This document shows, piece by piece, positions 20,220-28,188 of a stretch of 36,528 nt of DNA (position 1 is its first letter; the number at the start of each line of letters is the position of its first letter). The notes beneath the pieces are model-generated. The model saw only the letters and a program-made list of their open reading frames with translations. It made no database searches and was not told the origin of the DNA. The DNA is taken from assembly GCA_028101545.1 (NCBI GenBank), contig JAOHKZ010000022.1, forward strand, positions 1 through 36,528, given 5' to 3'. The translations under genes and the position numbers were made by a program. Origin of the DNA: Opitutales bacterium (GTDB lineage: Bacteria; Verrucomicrobiota; Verrucomicrobiia; Opitutales; Seribacteraceae).

Positions 20220-20705
20220 TTAATTGTCAGATCGGCCGCGCCTCAAGGAGACAGTACCGGTTCGTGCCAACTCAACTATTCCAAAAGGTTCTACTAATTC
20301 AAGGAAAGCAATGATCTTATTTTCATTTCCCGTTGCTTCAATTATGAGAGTTTCCTTAGCCACATCGATAATCTTGCCCCGAAAAACATCGCAAATTTGG
20401 GTTACCTCCGAACGATTGGCCGAATTTGCCTTAACTTTAACCACTACCAGTTCCCGCCCAACACATTCGGATCCAACAAAATTTTGGATATCAATGACAT
20501 CAATTAATTTATCGAGCTGTTTGACACATTGGTCCAGTGCTTTCTCATCACCATTCAAAGTAGCCGTTATCCTAGAACGACCATCTTCGTGAGTCGGTCC
20601 AACATTCAATGTATCGATGTTAAACCCACGCCCACTAAAGAGACCTGCTATTCGAGCAAGTACACCAAATTTGTTTTCAACAAGTACGGAAATGACGTGA
20701 CGCAT
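20220..20705 (-). CDS. ilvH: Acetolactate synthase small (regulatory) subunit
   Basis: A 161-residue regulatory subunit that activates the large subunit and confers valine feedback. It starts MRHVISVLVENKFGVLARIAGLFSGRGFNIDTL, the diagnostic ACT domain, and ends in the ILVH C-terminal domain (FGIVELARTGTVSLRRG). The ATG at 20705 is chosen because the longer frame runs back through the tRNA. No catalytic large subunit (ilvB/ilvI) is in the window, so it must be encoded elsewhere. It lies 19 bp after tRNA-Val on the same strand and 55 bp before ilvC. Confidence 0.94.
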   Translation of the reverse strand: MRHVISVLVENKFGVLARIAGLFSGRGFNIDTLNVGPTHEDGRSRITATLNGDEKALDQCVKQLDKLIDVIDIQNFVGSECVGRELVVVKVKANSANRSEVTQICDVFRGKIIDVAKETLIIEATGNENKIIAFLELVEPFGIVELARTGTVSLRRGRSDN

Positions 20706-20724
20706 GTGGATGGAAAGAGAGTAA

Positions 20725-20801
<77 letters not shown>

Positions 20802-20824
20802 ATTGTTAAAATTTAAAGTATATG

Positions 20825-20852
20825 ATTATAAAGAATCAACAACATGTGGCAA
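20825..20852 (-). promoter_or_regulatory. Promoter TTGCCA-N16-TATAAT for tRNA-Val/ilvH
   Basis: On the minus strand TTGCCA (20847-20852) and a perfect TATAAT (20825-20830) are 16 bp apart, with the tRNA 5' end 23 bp further on. This is the best promoter match in the window. Confidence 0.65.
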
Positions 20853-20867
20853 GCGTGAATAATACAT

Positions 20868-21677
20868 CTACTTAAGCTGAACCCGAACTTTTTTAGGACC
20901 AAGGATAGGTTGAGGCAAAGACTGAAAATTTTTCTTTACCTGCATTTCTTTTTTTTGACCACCACTAGACGGAGAAACCTTACCGGATGTAGAAGAAGAG
21001 GACATTTTCTTTGGCCCAAGCCAATAACTTGGTCTACCTGCTACTTGTTTCCTATCTCCGTATGGAATGACTCCCCTAACATTCGAAGAGCCTAATTTTT
21101 TTTCCGACGAACTCATGGGTAGATCTTGAGAACCAGCCTGTTGAACAGGAAAACCAGGCTCGCTAGGTCTGCCTTTTCGAAATTGAAATCGATTTATATC
21201 TCTTAAAGACATATTATTAACCTTGTTCATCCAATCATCGACTCGTTTATCCAATTGGGCATAATATGCATCTCGAAATTCAATTGAGGCGGCGGCAGGA
21301 CTTTTATTTTCGGTCTTTGCATTCATTGATCGTTTCATATTTTCCGAGGCAAAATTTTGATTATGTGGAAGCTCAATATCGATGGTTGAAGTTTCTATTC
21401 GTTCATTACCCCAGGTTTTCTTATCCTGCATCGGGTATCTCTTTCCCCCAAATGGAGAAAACTTACTTGGCCATTCACTGACAGAAAAACGCCGTTGGGA
21501 CACTGAATTAACCCTGCTTGAAAAAAGTCTTTTTGAAGACATTATGTTCATTTTACCATCAAATGAGCGTACTCTTTTCGTAAAGTCGTTTTCCCTTTGC
21601 TGACCAAGACAGAAAGAATAAAACCCTAGAAGTAAATAAAGAGAAAAATGAGCCTTATAAAATGAAATCCTCGACAT
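20868..21677 (-). CDS. Exported basic protein of unknown function
   Basis: A 269-residue protein I do not recognise. Residues 9-25 (AHFSLYLLLGFYSFCLG) form a signal-peptide-like hydrophobic stretch after MSRISFYK; the Cys does not sit in a good lipobox. The rest is hydrophilic, rich in Ser, Lys and Arg, and low in predicted structure. One helix-like central segment is visible (FRDAYYAQLDKRVDDWMNK, about 130-150). Two similar motifs near the C-terminus, YWLGPKKM and PILGPKKV, suggest a short repeat. It is transcribed divergently from thyA (80 bp apart) and precedes the tRNA-Val promoter. Coding is supported by a long ATG-started frame with neighbour-like codon use. Envelope location is inferred. 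Confidence 0.65.
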   Translation of the reverse strand: MSRISFYKAHFSLYLLLGFYSFCLGQQRENDFTKRVRSFDGKMNIMSSKRLFSSRVNSVSQRRFSVSEWPSKFSPFGGKRYPMQDKKTWGNERIETSTIDIELPHNQNFASENMKRSMNAKTENKSPAAASIEFRDAYYAQLDKRVDDWMNKVNNMSLRDINRFQFRKGRPSEPGFPVQQAGSQDLPMSSSEKKLGSSNVRGVIPYGDRKQVAGRPSYWLGPKKMSSSSTSGKVSPSSGGQKKEMQVKKNFQSLPQPILGPKKVRVQLK

Positions 21678-21757
21678 TTTATGAACAAGTATGAATATAA
21701 ATTTTAGATGAATTTAACTTTGAATATATATTTTCTCCTCTTTTTCTCGATCTGTAA

Positions 21758-22552
21758 ATGAAGAATTATTTAAATTTGGTATCTAGGGTAATTGAAAACG
21801 GCATTTATCGAGACGACCGAACAGGTACCGGAACATGGTCTGTCTTTGGCGAACAAGAGCGTTTTCGTTTAGATCAAGGATTTCCCTTACTTACCACAAA
21901 AAAGCTACACCTTAGATCAATTATTCATGAATTGCTTTGGTTCATCAAAGGAGATACCAACATAAAATACCTTCAGGATAACAAGGTACGAATTTGGGAT
22001 GAGTGGGCCGATGAAAACGGAGACTTGGGCAGAGTTTATGGTGCTCAGTGGACAAACTGGGCTAGACCGGACGGAAAGTATATTAATCAAATAAACGAAG
22101 TTATTCATTCAATAAGAGAAAATCCAGATAGCCGTAGACATATTGTATGTGCATGGAATCCAGGTGAACTCCACCTCATGGCTCTCCCTCCCTGCCACGC
22201 ATTATTTCAATTTTATGTCGCAGATGGAAAAATCAGTTGCCAACTCTATCAAAGGAGTGCTGATATTTTTTTGGGCGTACCATTCAATATAGCTTCTTAC
22301 AGTATCCTAACTATGATGATTGCAAAGATTTGTAACCTGCAGGCATATGAATTTGTTCATACCTTCGGCGACTTACACCTCTACGCAAATCACAAAGAAC
22401 AAGCTGATTTACAACTGAGTAGAGAACCCAAAGAATTACCAGTATTAAAAATTCATGGAAATCAAAAAGAAATTACCGATTTTAATTTTGAAGATTTTGA
22501 ATTGATCGACTACAACCCCCACCCGTCTATAAAGGCTCCAATAGCAATTTAA
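21758..22552 (+). CDS. thyA: Thymidylate synthase
   Basis: A 264-residue ThyA, the same length as the E. coli enzyme, methylating dUMP to dTMP with methylenetetrahydrofolate. The catalytic Cys is C146 in [12 protein letters not shown]. Also present are [15 protein letters not shown] (residues 19-33), [19 protein letters not shown] (about 167-185), [12 protein letters not shown] and a C-terminal ending in PIAI. The ATG has no Shine-Dalgarno. folA starts 1 bp after the stop, so the dihydrofolate made here is recycled by its operon partner. Confidence 0.97.
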   Translation: MKNYLNLVSRVIENGIYRDDRTGTGTWSVFGEQERFRLDQGFPLLTTKKLHLRSIIHELLWFIKGDTNIKYLQDNKVRIWDEWADENGDLGRVYGAQWTNWARPDGKYINQINEVIHSIRENPDSRRHIVCAWNPGELHLMALPPCHALFQFYVADGKISCQLYQRSADIFLGVPFNIASYSILTMMIAKICNLQAYEFVHTFGDLHLYANHKEQADLQLSREPKELPVLKIHGNQKEITDFNFEDFELIDYNPHPSIKAPIAI

Positions 22553-22553
22553 A

Positions 22554-23030
22554 ATGGCTCAATTTAAAGCAATTGCCGCAGTCTCTAAAAACGGAGTAAT
22601 TGGAAAACAGGGCGACTTACCCTGGCGAATTCCTGGAGAGTTAAAATGGTTTAAAAAAATAACCATGGGACACATTATTGTAATGGGAAGAAAAACTTGG
22701 GATTCTCTACCTGGAGCACTTCCAGGGAGAGAGAATTGGATCCTCTCTAGGTCTAATTTATCCTCAAATAGTTGCCATGTATTCAACTCCTTTGATCAAA
22801 TTGAAAAAGAAGCTGGCGACCGCACTATTTTTATAATCGGAGGGGGAGAGATTTACTCAAGTTTTATTTCAAAATGCGAAGAGCTTTATATAACCGAAGT
22901 TCTACAATTTATAGATGGAGGCGATGTCTTTTTCCCCCCTTTTAAAAATAAATTTGAATGTGTTGAATACCTTGAAGAAAATGAACAATTTAACCTTGGA
23001 AGATGGGTTAGGAAAAAGAAAAAAAATTAA
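22554..23030 (+). CDS. folA: Dihydrofolate reductase
   Basis: A 158-residue DHFR reducing dihydrofolate with NADPH. Motifs: AAVSKNGVIGKQGDLPWRIPGELKWFK (residues 7-33, with Glu at the active-site acid position where many bacterial enzymes have Asp), VMGRKTWDSLP (about 43-53) and the NADPH-binding IIGGGEIYSSF (about 93-103). It forms a two-gene operon with thyA, whose product it recycles. Its stop codon is 1 bp from the convergent DUF420 gene. Confidence 0.95.
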   Translation: MAQFKAIAAVSKNGVIGKQGDLPWRIPGELKWFKKITMGHIIVMGRKTWDSLPGALPGRENWILSRSNLSSNSCHVFNSFDQIEKEAGDRTIFIIGGGEIYSSFISKCEELYITEVLQFIDGGDVFFPPFKNKFECVEYLEENEQFNLGRWVRKKKKN

Positions 23031-23031
23031 A

Positions 23032-23634
23032 TCAATAATACGGTTGTAAGAGCAGGTAAACAATTGGACCTGTTACTGCAACATATAGCCATACTGGAAA
23101 AACTTTTTTCGCCATTTTTCTGTGCCTTTCAATTTGACTGGTAAAGCCATATACAAAAGTAAGCAGTATGAAAGGTAGGCTCAGTGCGGCCAACAAGATA
23201 TGTGAAAGCAGGATGCTAAGGTAGACAGTTCTCATTACCCCTACTTCGTTTTTCTCTTCTTCACTTACCAAACCATTATGATCTAAATCTCCGTACAAAG
23301 TTTCGGCAGTAGTAAAATGGTAAGCTACATAGGAAAGCAAAAAAATAAAGGAGCATCCCATCGCCACATATATCCATCTTTGATGGTTGATGATATCTTT
23401 CTTTTTTATGGAAATAATTGCCATTACTAAAGACAGCGCTGCAGCTGAATTTAAAATAGCATGCAAAGGCGGAAGGAAATGAAAGCTCACACCTTGCGGT
23501 AGTTGAATCTTCACCTCTCTCATTAACCCGACTAAAAATAACACCGCCGCGGTAACAATCCAAACAAGAATCGTTAACTTTTTACCAAGGGCTTTATTTT
23601 CTTTGCCCAGGATTTCATTTCCTAAATCATTCAT
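23032..23634 (-). CDS. DUF420 membrane protein (CtaM-like) with an EF-hand loop
   Basis: A 200-residue protein with about five membrane segments and the DUF420 signatures LPPLHAILNSAAALSLV (about 54-70), SYVAYHF (about 101-107), LLSHILLAALSLPF and FPVWLYVAVTGPIVYLLL at the C-terminus. Some DUF420 members (CtaM) assist maturation of heme-copper oxidases. The position here, with an Sco chaperone and opposite a caa3 oxidase operon, agrees with that. In the loop before helix 4 it carries DLDHNGLVSEEE (residues 116-127, bases 23254-23289), a perfect 12-residue EF-hand calcium loop. It starts 5 bp after the preceding gene and is the last of the three-gene minus-strand operon. Confidence 0.82.
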   Translation of the reverse strand: MNDLGNEILGKENKALGKKLTILVWIVTAAVLFLVGLMREVKIQLPQGVSFHFLPPLHAILNSAAALSLVMAIISIKKKDIINHQRWIYVAMGCSFIFLLSYVAYHFTTAETLYGDLDHNGLVSEEEKNEVGVMRTVYLSILLSHILLAALSLPFILLTFVYGFTSQIERHRKMAKKVFPVWLYVAVTGPIVYLLLQPYY

Positions 23635-23639
23635 TTTTT

Positions 23640-24545
23640 TTACGATCCAAACTCGAGATCAAAAGGGATAAAAATTTCTTTTTCTGTGGTTGTTTTAACC
23701 TGAGCCCAAAGACGGTATATGCCATATTTGGGCGCAGTAAAACCAAAAGAAAGAGGGCCTGTATGAGTCGTATTTTCCGAACTTGGAACATTTTCCGAAA
23801 TGGGGTGCAGGTGAGCAAATCCATTCATTTCATCGTCAAAGGCAACCATGTGAGCAAAAGCACCCATGACGGGATGAAAAGTTACATTCTTTCCTTTCCT
23901 GTCCACTGCTATAAGAGTAATTATCTTTTTTTCCTCAGTGGATTCCTTGGAATCTTTTATTAACTCAAAATTAATATCTTCGTATGAGAACTCTAAGTTT
24001 TCCTGTCTGTCCTGAAAAGAAGCTCGATCACCATTGACCTTGAAAGAAGAAGAAAGCAAGACTCGTCGAGGACTTTTAAAAGGGATAAAATCAAGATACA
24101 CGGAGTATTCCCCAGCATACTTTGGTGTTAAGGAAAAATGCCAAACCCCGTCGAATAAACTGTCAGCGATAGGATGAATATGATGATAATCATTTAAGGA
24201 TTCATCCACTGCCAATAAATGAATTTTTTGAGTGTGGCTTAACGCTACATCAGATGAGGTAAGTGGAGATCCATCCGCTTTTTCAATTTTAATTTCAAAT
24301 TTTGCTAATTGATTCATGACAACTGGGTTAACAGGTCTAAAATCAATTTTCATTGGCCATCTTCGAATGGAAAGATCCACAAAACCGGTATCATCTGAGC
24401 CACAATAGTCCAACTCACCTTCTTCATTGTAGGTTTCTTCGTGCAAAAATTCACAAGGTTCTACGGGAAGATTGCGAATAAAAATAAATAATAGAATAAA
24501 GGGAAGTCCTAACAGAATTGAAAAGGTGATTGGGTTTTTCTTCAT
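23640..24545 (-). CDS. Membrane-anchored tandem HxHP-domain protein, probable copper handling
   Basis: A 301-residue protein starting at ATG 24545 (a TTG five codons upstream is less likely). An N-terminal membrane anchor (FSILLGLPFILLFIFI) is followed by a periplasmic part. Two similar beta-rich domains repeat. The first has IHLLAVDESLNDYHHIHPI (HHIHP at 121-125) and then FSLTPKYAGEYSVYLDF. The second has HMVAFDDEMNGFAHLHPI (HLHP at 245-248) and then FGFTAPKYGIYRLWAQV. The clustered His suggest metal binding. Proteins with this H...HxHP plus PxYGxYR pattern occur near Sco and copper genes, but I cannot assign a named family with certainty. It sits between the Sco gene (20 bp) and the DUF420 gene (5 bp). 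Confidence 0.75.
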   Translation of the reverse strand: MKKNPITFSILLGLPFILLFIFIRNLPVEPCEFLHEETYNEEGELDYCGSDDTGFVDLSIRRWPMKIDFRPVNPVVMNQLAKFEIKIEKADGSPLTSSDVALSHTQKIHLLAVDESLNDYHHIHPIADSLFDGVWHFSLTPKYAGEYSVYLDFIPFKSPRRVLLSSSFKVNGDRASFQDRQENLEFSYEDINFELIKDSKESTEEKKIITLIAVDRKGKNVTFHPVMGAFAHMVAFDDEMNGFAHLHPISENVPSSENTTHTGPLSFGFTAPKYGIYRLWAQVKTTTEKEIFIPFDLEFGS

Positions 24546-24565
24546 AATTATTTCAAGCAAGCTGT

Positions 24566-25501
24566 TTATTGATTTACGCTCGAACCGTCTTGTAATCTAG
24601 AAAGGAAATCTTCAACCCTCCAGTTCCTTCCAGGAACTTGATAGACGATTTGCCTTTTCGAATTAATAATTATCGTACGCATTGTGTGATCTAATGGTTG
24701 GTTTTTATTATTCTCTCGAAGAATACCAAATTGACGTGTGAGGTCATCAATAACTGATTTTTTAGCCGTACATACTTTAAAATTATCCTCATTTAAGCTG
24801 TACCCTCGAGCATATGATTTTAAAACGCCAGGCGAATCAAAAGAAGGATCAAGTGTAATAGATAAAAATTGAATATGAGGGATCTGGGTCTTATGGGCTA
24901 AATCTTGGAGTTTTTTCATTTTCATAGTAGCAGCCGGGCACATATCAGCGACGGAACATCTGGAAAAAATAAAATTTAAAACAGTTACAGAGCCATCAAA
25001 AAAATCAGTTGTAATTATTTCACCATCTTGATCATACAAGGCAAATGGTGGTAAATTATCTCCAATTGTTCGTATCATTGATTCACCCATCGACAATGTA
25101 TTCCGCCTTAAGAGGCGATTTACATTATCAACTCTTATTCTATCGGCGGGATTATCTGGCCAAATATTATGAAGTAAGAAAGTTTTACCAATAGAAGATG
25201 AAAACGTCTCCTGTAATTTCCCCCTGAAGATTGGTTTATTAGATAGTAAAGCAAAATCTCCGGGTTGAACTTGCATGGTATGCTCACTCCCTATACCACC
25301 AGGGAATTTTTGAGCTAAATCATTACTCCTTGCAAGTAACTCAACTTGAACGGTACTGTTGTTTGAGTCCATCGATAGGACTTTACCGCGAAATGAATTT
25401 TCATTCATTTGAGATTGAGAATTTTTAGGATTATCAACCGAACATGAAAAGCAGGCTAACAAACAATATAAAGTGAAGGTTGTGATTAAATATCGAGACA
25501 T
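24566..25501 (-). CDS. SCO1/SenC-family copper chaperone lipoprotein with N-terminal OB-like domain
   Basis: A 311-residue lipoprotein (signal peptide ending in LLAC, Cys17). Residues about 35-110 form a small beta-rich domain of the kind often found before Sco domains (FRGKVLSMDSNNSTVQVEL ... MQVQPGDFALL). The Sco thioredoxin-like domain follows: PPFALYDQDGE (about 153), VTVLNFIFSRCSVADMCPAAT with C182 and C188, and H272 in LDHTMRT. The two Cys and distal His are the copper ligands that deliver Cu to CuA. The spacing here is CX5C rather than the classic CX3C, a variant seen in a subset of the family. It leads a three-gene operon divergent from the oxidase operon. Confidence 0.9.
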   Translation of the reverse strand: MSRYLITTFTLYCLLACFSCSVDNPKNSQSQMNENSFRGKVLSMDSNNSTVQVELLARSNDLAQKFPGGIGSEHTMQVQPGDFALLSNKPIFRGKLQETFSSSIGKTFLLHNIWPDNPADRIRVDNVNRLLRRNTLSMGESMIRTIGDNLPPFALYDQDGEIITTDFFDGSVTVLNFIFSRCSVADMCPAATMKMKKLQDLAHKTQIPHIQFLSITLDPSFDSPGVLKSYARGYSLNEDNFKVCTAKKSVIDDLTRQFGILRENNKNQPLDHTMRTIIINSKRQIVYQVPGRNWRVEDFLSRLQDGSSVNQ

Positions 25502-25518
25502 TATAATAAGTTTAGAAT

Positions 25519-25546
25519 ACTATATTTACCCTCACAAAAGAGGCAA
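25519..25546 (-). promoter_or_regulatory. Promoter TTGCCT-N16-TATAGT of the Sco operon
   Basis: On the minus strand TTGCCT (25541-25546) and TATAGT (25519-25524) are 16 bp apart, placing initiation about 11 nt before the ATG at 25501. The very short UTR agrees with the absence of a Shine-Dalgarno sequence. Confidence 0.6.
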
Positions 25547-25624
25547 TTCGAAAGGATTTTAATTAAAAGAAGGAAATTATTTAAACTTTTTATTTTATTT
25601 ATAAACTTTTTTATAAAATAAGTT

Positions 25625-25645
25625 ATTTTAAAGTGTACTTAAAAT
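25625..25645. repeat. AT-rich dyad in the sco/cta divergent intergenic region
   Basis: ATTTTAA and TTAAAAT arms of 7 bp surround AGTGTAC, in the middle of the 278-bp gap 25502-25779. It lies in a very AT-rich stretch between the two divergent promoters. It could be a shared operator, though AT-rich dyads of this length can arise by chance. A smaller hairpin (TTAGA-AAA-TCTAA) is at 25692-25704. No gene is seen in the gap. Confidence 0.3.
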
Positions 25646-25734
25646 ACATGTTATTTAAAAAAACAGTAGTTAAACTCTCTGAACTAAGGTATTAGAAAAT
25701 CTAACGATGTTGTTTTTATAAGTTATGACCTTGC

Positions 25735-25762
25735 TTGCCTCCCTTTAAATTATCATTTTAAT
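25735..25762 (+). promoter_or_regulatory. Promoter TTGCCT-N16-TTTAAT of the cta/cox operon
   Basis: TTGCCT (25735-25740) and TTTAAT (25757-25762) are 16 bp apart. Initiation would be near 25769, about 11 nt before the GTG of ctaB, mirroring the divergent Sco promoter. Confidence 0.5.
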
Positions 25763-25779
25763 TACAACTAATTTCCATC

Positions 25780-26712
25780 GTGAATAGTTATAAAAACATT
25801 ACCGCCAAAACTGAATCCCCGCCCATTCAAGAAACTAATGGCATTTCCGTGCATGGTCTTTTTGAATTAACGAAACCTAGACTCAGTTTACTTTCGGTGT
25901 TTACTTCTTCCTTGGGTTTCTTGGTTCATTATCCACTCAATTACGAATTCTCTATTTTCTTTTCGCTAACAATCGGAACTGCACTTGCGGCAGGCGGTGC
26001 GGCAGCACTAAATCAGTGGATGGAAAAAGAGGAAGATTCGTTAATGCCACGAACCGCAAACCGCCCGATCCCGGCACATTTGGTTGAACCTGAACTGGCT
26101 CTCATTTTTGGAGTCTGTCTTTCCTCAGTTGGTCTCATTATATTGTGGATTGGAACAAACCCATGGGCATGCTCGCTTACTTTTTTAACCTTGGTTGTCT
26201 ATCTACTTATTTATACACCTTTAAAAAAACGATCTCCTTACGCAACTGAGGTGGGTGCTATCTCAGGGGCACTACCTCCTCTAATTGGTTGGGTTGCTGC
26301 ATCGGGCGAACCATCCACTTACGGTTGGATTTTATTCGGAATTCTTTTTACATGGCAACTTCCACACTTTATGGCAATCGCGTGGAATTTCCGAAAAGAC
26401 TACGAAAAAGGTGGCTTTAGCCTACAAAACCTAGGAAACCCTAATGGTTATCATTTGGCACGAAAAAGTTTGGTTTATTCTTTTTTACTCACTGGTTTTG
26501 TTTTCTCACCCTATTTTATTGAAACTTCTCAACCAACACCGGGCTTGCTCTATTTTATATCAGCCTGCATTTTATCCATCTATCTTTTAATCCCATCAAC
26601 CAAGTTCCTAACATCAGGTGATCGAGACAAGTCTGCTAAAAAACTTTTCTTTGTTACCATTATTTATTTACCTCTTCTCTTTGCCACTCTAGTCATTGAT
26701 CGCTTTATTTGA
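25780..26712 (+). CDS. ctaB: Protoheme IX farnesyltransferase (heme O synthase)
   Basis: A 310-residue UbiA-family membrane prenyltransferase converting heme B to heme O for the oxidase encoded downstream. Motifs: LTKPRLSLLSVFTSSLGF (residues about 31-48), AALNQWMEKEEDSLMPRTANRPIP (about 75-99, including the NxxxDxxxD-like prenyl-binding site with Glu/Asp) and YTPLKKRSPYATEVGAISGALPPLIGW (about 147-172). GTG at 25780 is the start: no upstream alternative is evident and the next in-frame Met falls inside conserved sequence. It is the first gene of the oxidase operon. Confidence 0.93.
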   Translation: MNSYKNITAKTESPPIQETNGISVHGLFELTKPRLSLLSVFTSSLGFLVHYPLNYEFSIFFSLTIGTALAAGGAAALNQWMEKEEDSLMPRTANRPIPAHLVEPELALIFGVCLSSVGLIILWIGTNPWACSLTFLTLVVYLLIYTPLKKRSPYATEVGAISGALPPLIGWVAASGEPSTYGWILFGILFTWQLPHFMAIAWNFRKDYEKGGFSLQNLGNPNGYHLARKSLVYSFLLTGFVFSPYFIETSQPTPGLLYFISACILSIYLLIPSTKFLTSGDRDKSAKKLFFVTIIYLPLLFATLVIDRFI

Positions 26713-26725
26713 TAACATCAGAATC

Positions 26726-28144
26726 ATGAAAATATTGTTCACCAAGCTACAAACTAAATACTTTATAATCTTTCCCGCCTTAATTCTTTTTTTTGGTGGA
26801 TGCTCACGAATTGACCATAAGCAATCTGCACTCGATCCGAAAGGTCTAGTGTCCCAAAACCAATACGATATTTTCATGCTTTCCGTCTGGATTACCATCT
26901 TCTTATTCTGTGCAGTGGGTGGATGTTTACTATATGTATTATGGAAATATCGCGCCAAAACACCTGAAGAGGCTATGGAAGTTCCTCCTCAGTCCCACGG
27001 TAATTCAAAAGTTGAAGTTTCTCTGATTATCGCTTCCACAGTCATCCTCGTTATCTTAGCCATCCCAACTTTGCAGGGTGTTGTTTTAATGAATCGCGTA
27101 CCTGATCCAAATGATGCGAGTACTTTGGAGAAATTAGATTTAAATAGGAGTGCGATTGATAATGCAATCACTGTCAATGTAACAGGCAAAAGGTTTTTCT
27201 GGGTATTTGAATACCCTCAATACGGAATTGTTACTGCTAACGAGCTCGTTTTCCCTACATCCAGGGCTGTAAGAATTAACTTAAGAACTGAAGATGTAAT
27301 TCATAGTTTTTGGCTTCCTAAACTTGCGGGGAAAATGGATCTAATGCCCGGACAGGAAAACTTCTTATGGTTTATTGCCGACCAAGATAAAATTATTACA
27401 AGAACAGATGATAACGGAAATAAAATTAAGACTTCTATTGATGAAGCAATGCCTTCCGTTTTTAATGGTCAGATGAGAGAAAGAATTTTTGCCAAGCAGA
27501 AATTTACTGACGAATTCGAAGCAGTCGGAGGACTTTTTTACGGACAATGTGCTGAGTATTGTGGAAATTCCCATGCTTACATGTCGTTCCGAGCACTCGC
27601 ACAAACTGACGAAGATTTTGACTCCTGGGTCAAAAAATTTCAAAACGCTCAAAATCCCAACTTACAGCCTTCTTCCTACAACCCTGAGAATGAATATAAC
27701 AAAGGAAGCCTAGTATCCTTTCCAGACAAATCCCTAGGAGATTCCGATGTACGAGAGTTTCGAGCAGTCAAAACCATTTCTAAAGGCCAAGCTCCCAACC
27801 TAGCAAAAAAAGAATGGGTGAAAGCGAATTCCGACGACTACGAAAAAGGAAAGAAACTCTTTTCCTCTCTCCAATGCGTTCAATGTCATGCAATTAACCG
27901 AACTGGATTGGGATCAAAAGGGCCAAACCTTACCCTTTTTGGCATTCGTACCTCTCTTGCCGCAGGTTGGATGAGAAATGATGAAGAAAACCTCGTAAAA
28001 TGGTTAAAGAATTCCAACGATGTTAAATTTGGAAATTTAATGTGGAACGGTGAAGGCGTGGACGACACACATCCTCTCCGAAACCTCGAAAATGAAGATG
28101 AGAAAGTTAATCAATTAGTAACTTATTTACTAGGTCTCAAATAA
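26726..28144 (+). CDS. coxB: Cytochrome c oxidase subunit II with fused cytochrome c (caa3 type)
   Basis: A 472-residue protein starting at ATG 26726; a TTG ten codons earlier would overlap ctaB and precede the signal peptide. The signal ends in a lipobox (FFGGC), followed by two membrane helices and a periplasmic cupredoxin. CuA ligands are H193, C275, C279, H283 and M286 in CAEYCGNSHAYM, with the electron-entry aromatic segment FFWVFEYPQYG. The C-terminal ~110 residues are a mono-heme cytochrome c domain with CVQCH (384-388) and a likely axial Met439. A linker of roughly 70 residues joins the domains. The fusion marks a caa3 oxidase that takes electrons through its own heme c. Confidence 0.95.
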   Translation: MKILFTKLQTKYFIIFPALILFFGGCSRIDHKQSALDPKGLVSQNQYDIFMLSVWITIFLFCAVGGCLLYVLWKYRAKTPEEAMEVPPQSHGNSKVEVSLIIASTVILVILAIPTLQGVVLMNRVPDPNDASTLEKLDLNRSAIDNAITVNVTGKRFFWVFEYPQYGIVTANELVFPTSRAVRINLRTEDVIHSFWLPKLAGKMDLMPGQENFLWFIADQDKIITRTDDNGNKIKTSIDEAMPSVFNGQMRERIFAKQKFTDEFEAVGGLFYGQCAEYCGNSHAYMSFRALAQTDEDFDSWVKKFQNAQNPNLQPSSYNPENEYNKGSLVSFPDKSLGDSDVREFRAVKTISKGQAPNLAKKEWVKANSDDYEKGKKLFSSLQCVQCHAINRTGLGSKGPNLTLFGIRTSLAAGWMRNDEENLVKWLKNSNDVKFGNLMWNGEGVDDTHPLRNLENEDEKVNQLVTYLLGLK

Positions 28145-28188
28145 ACCTTTAAACCGCAAACAGAGCATATCCTAACCTTTGCAAAACC

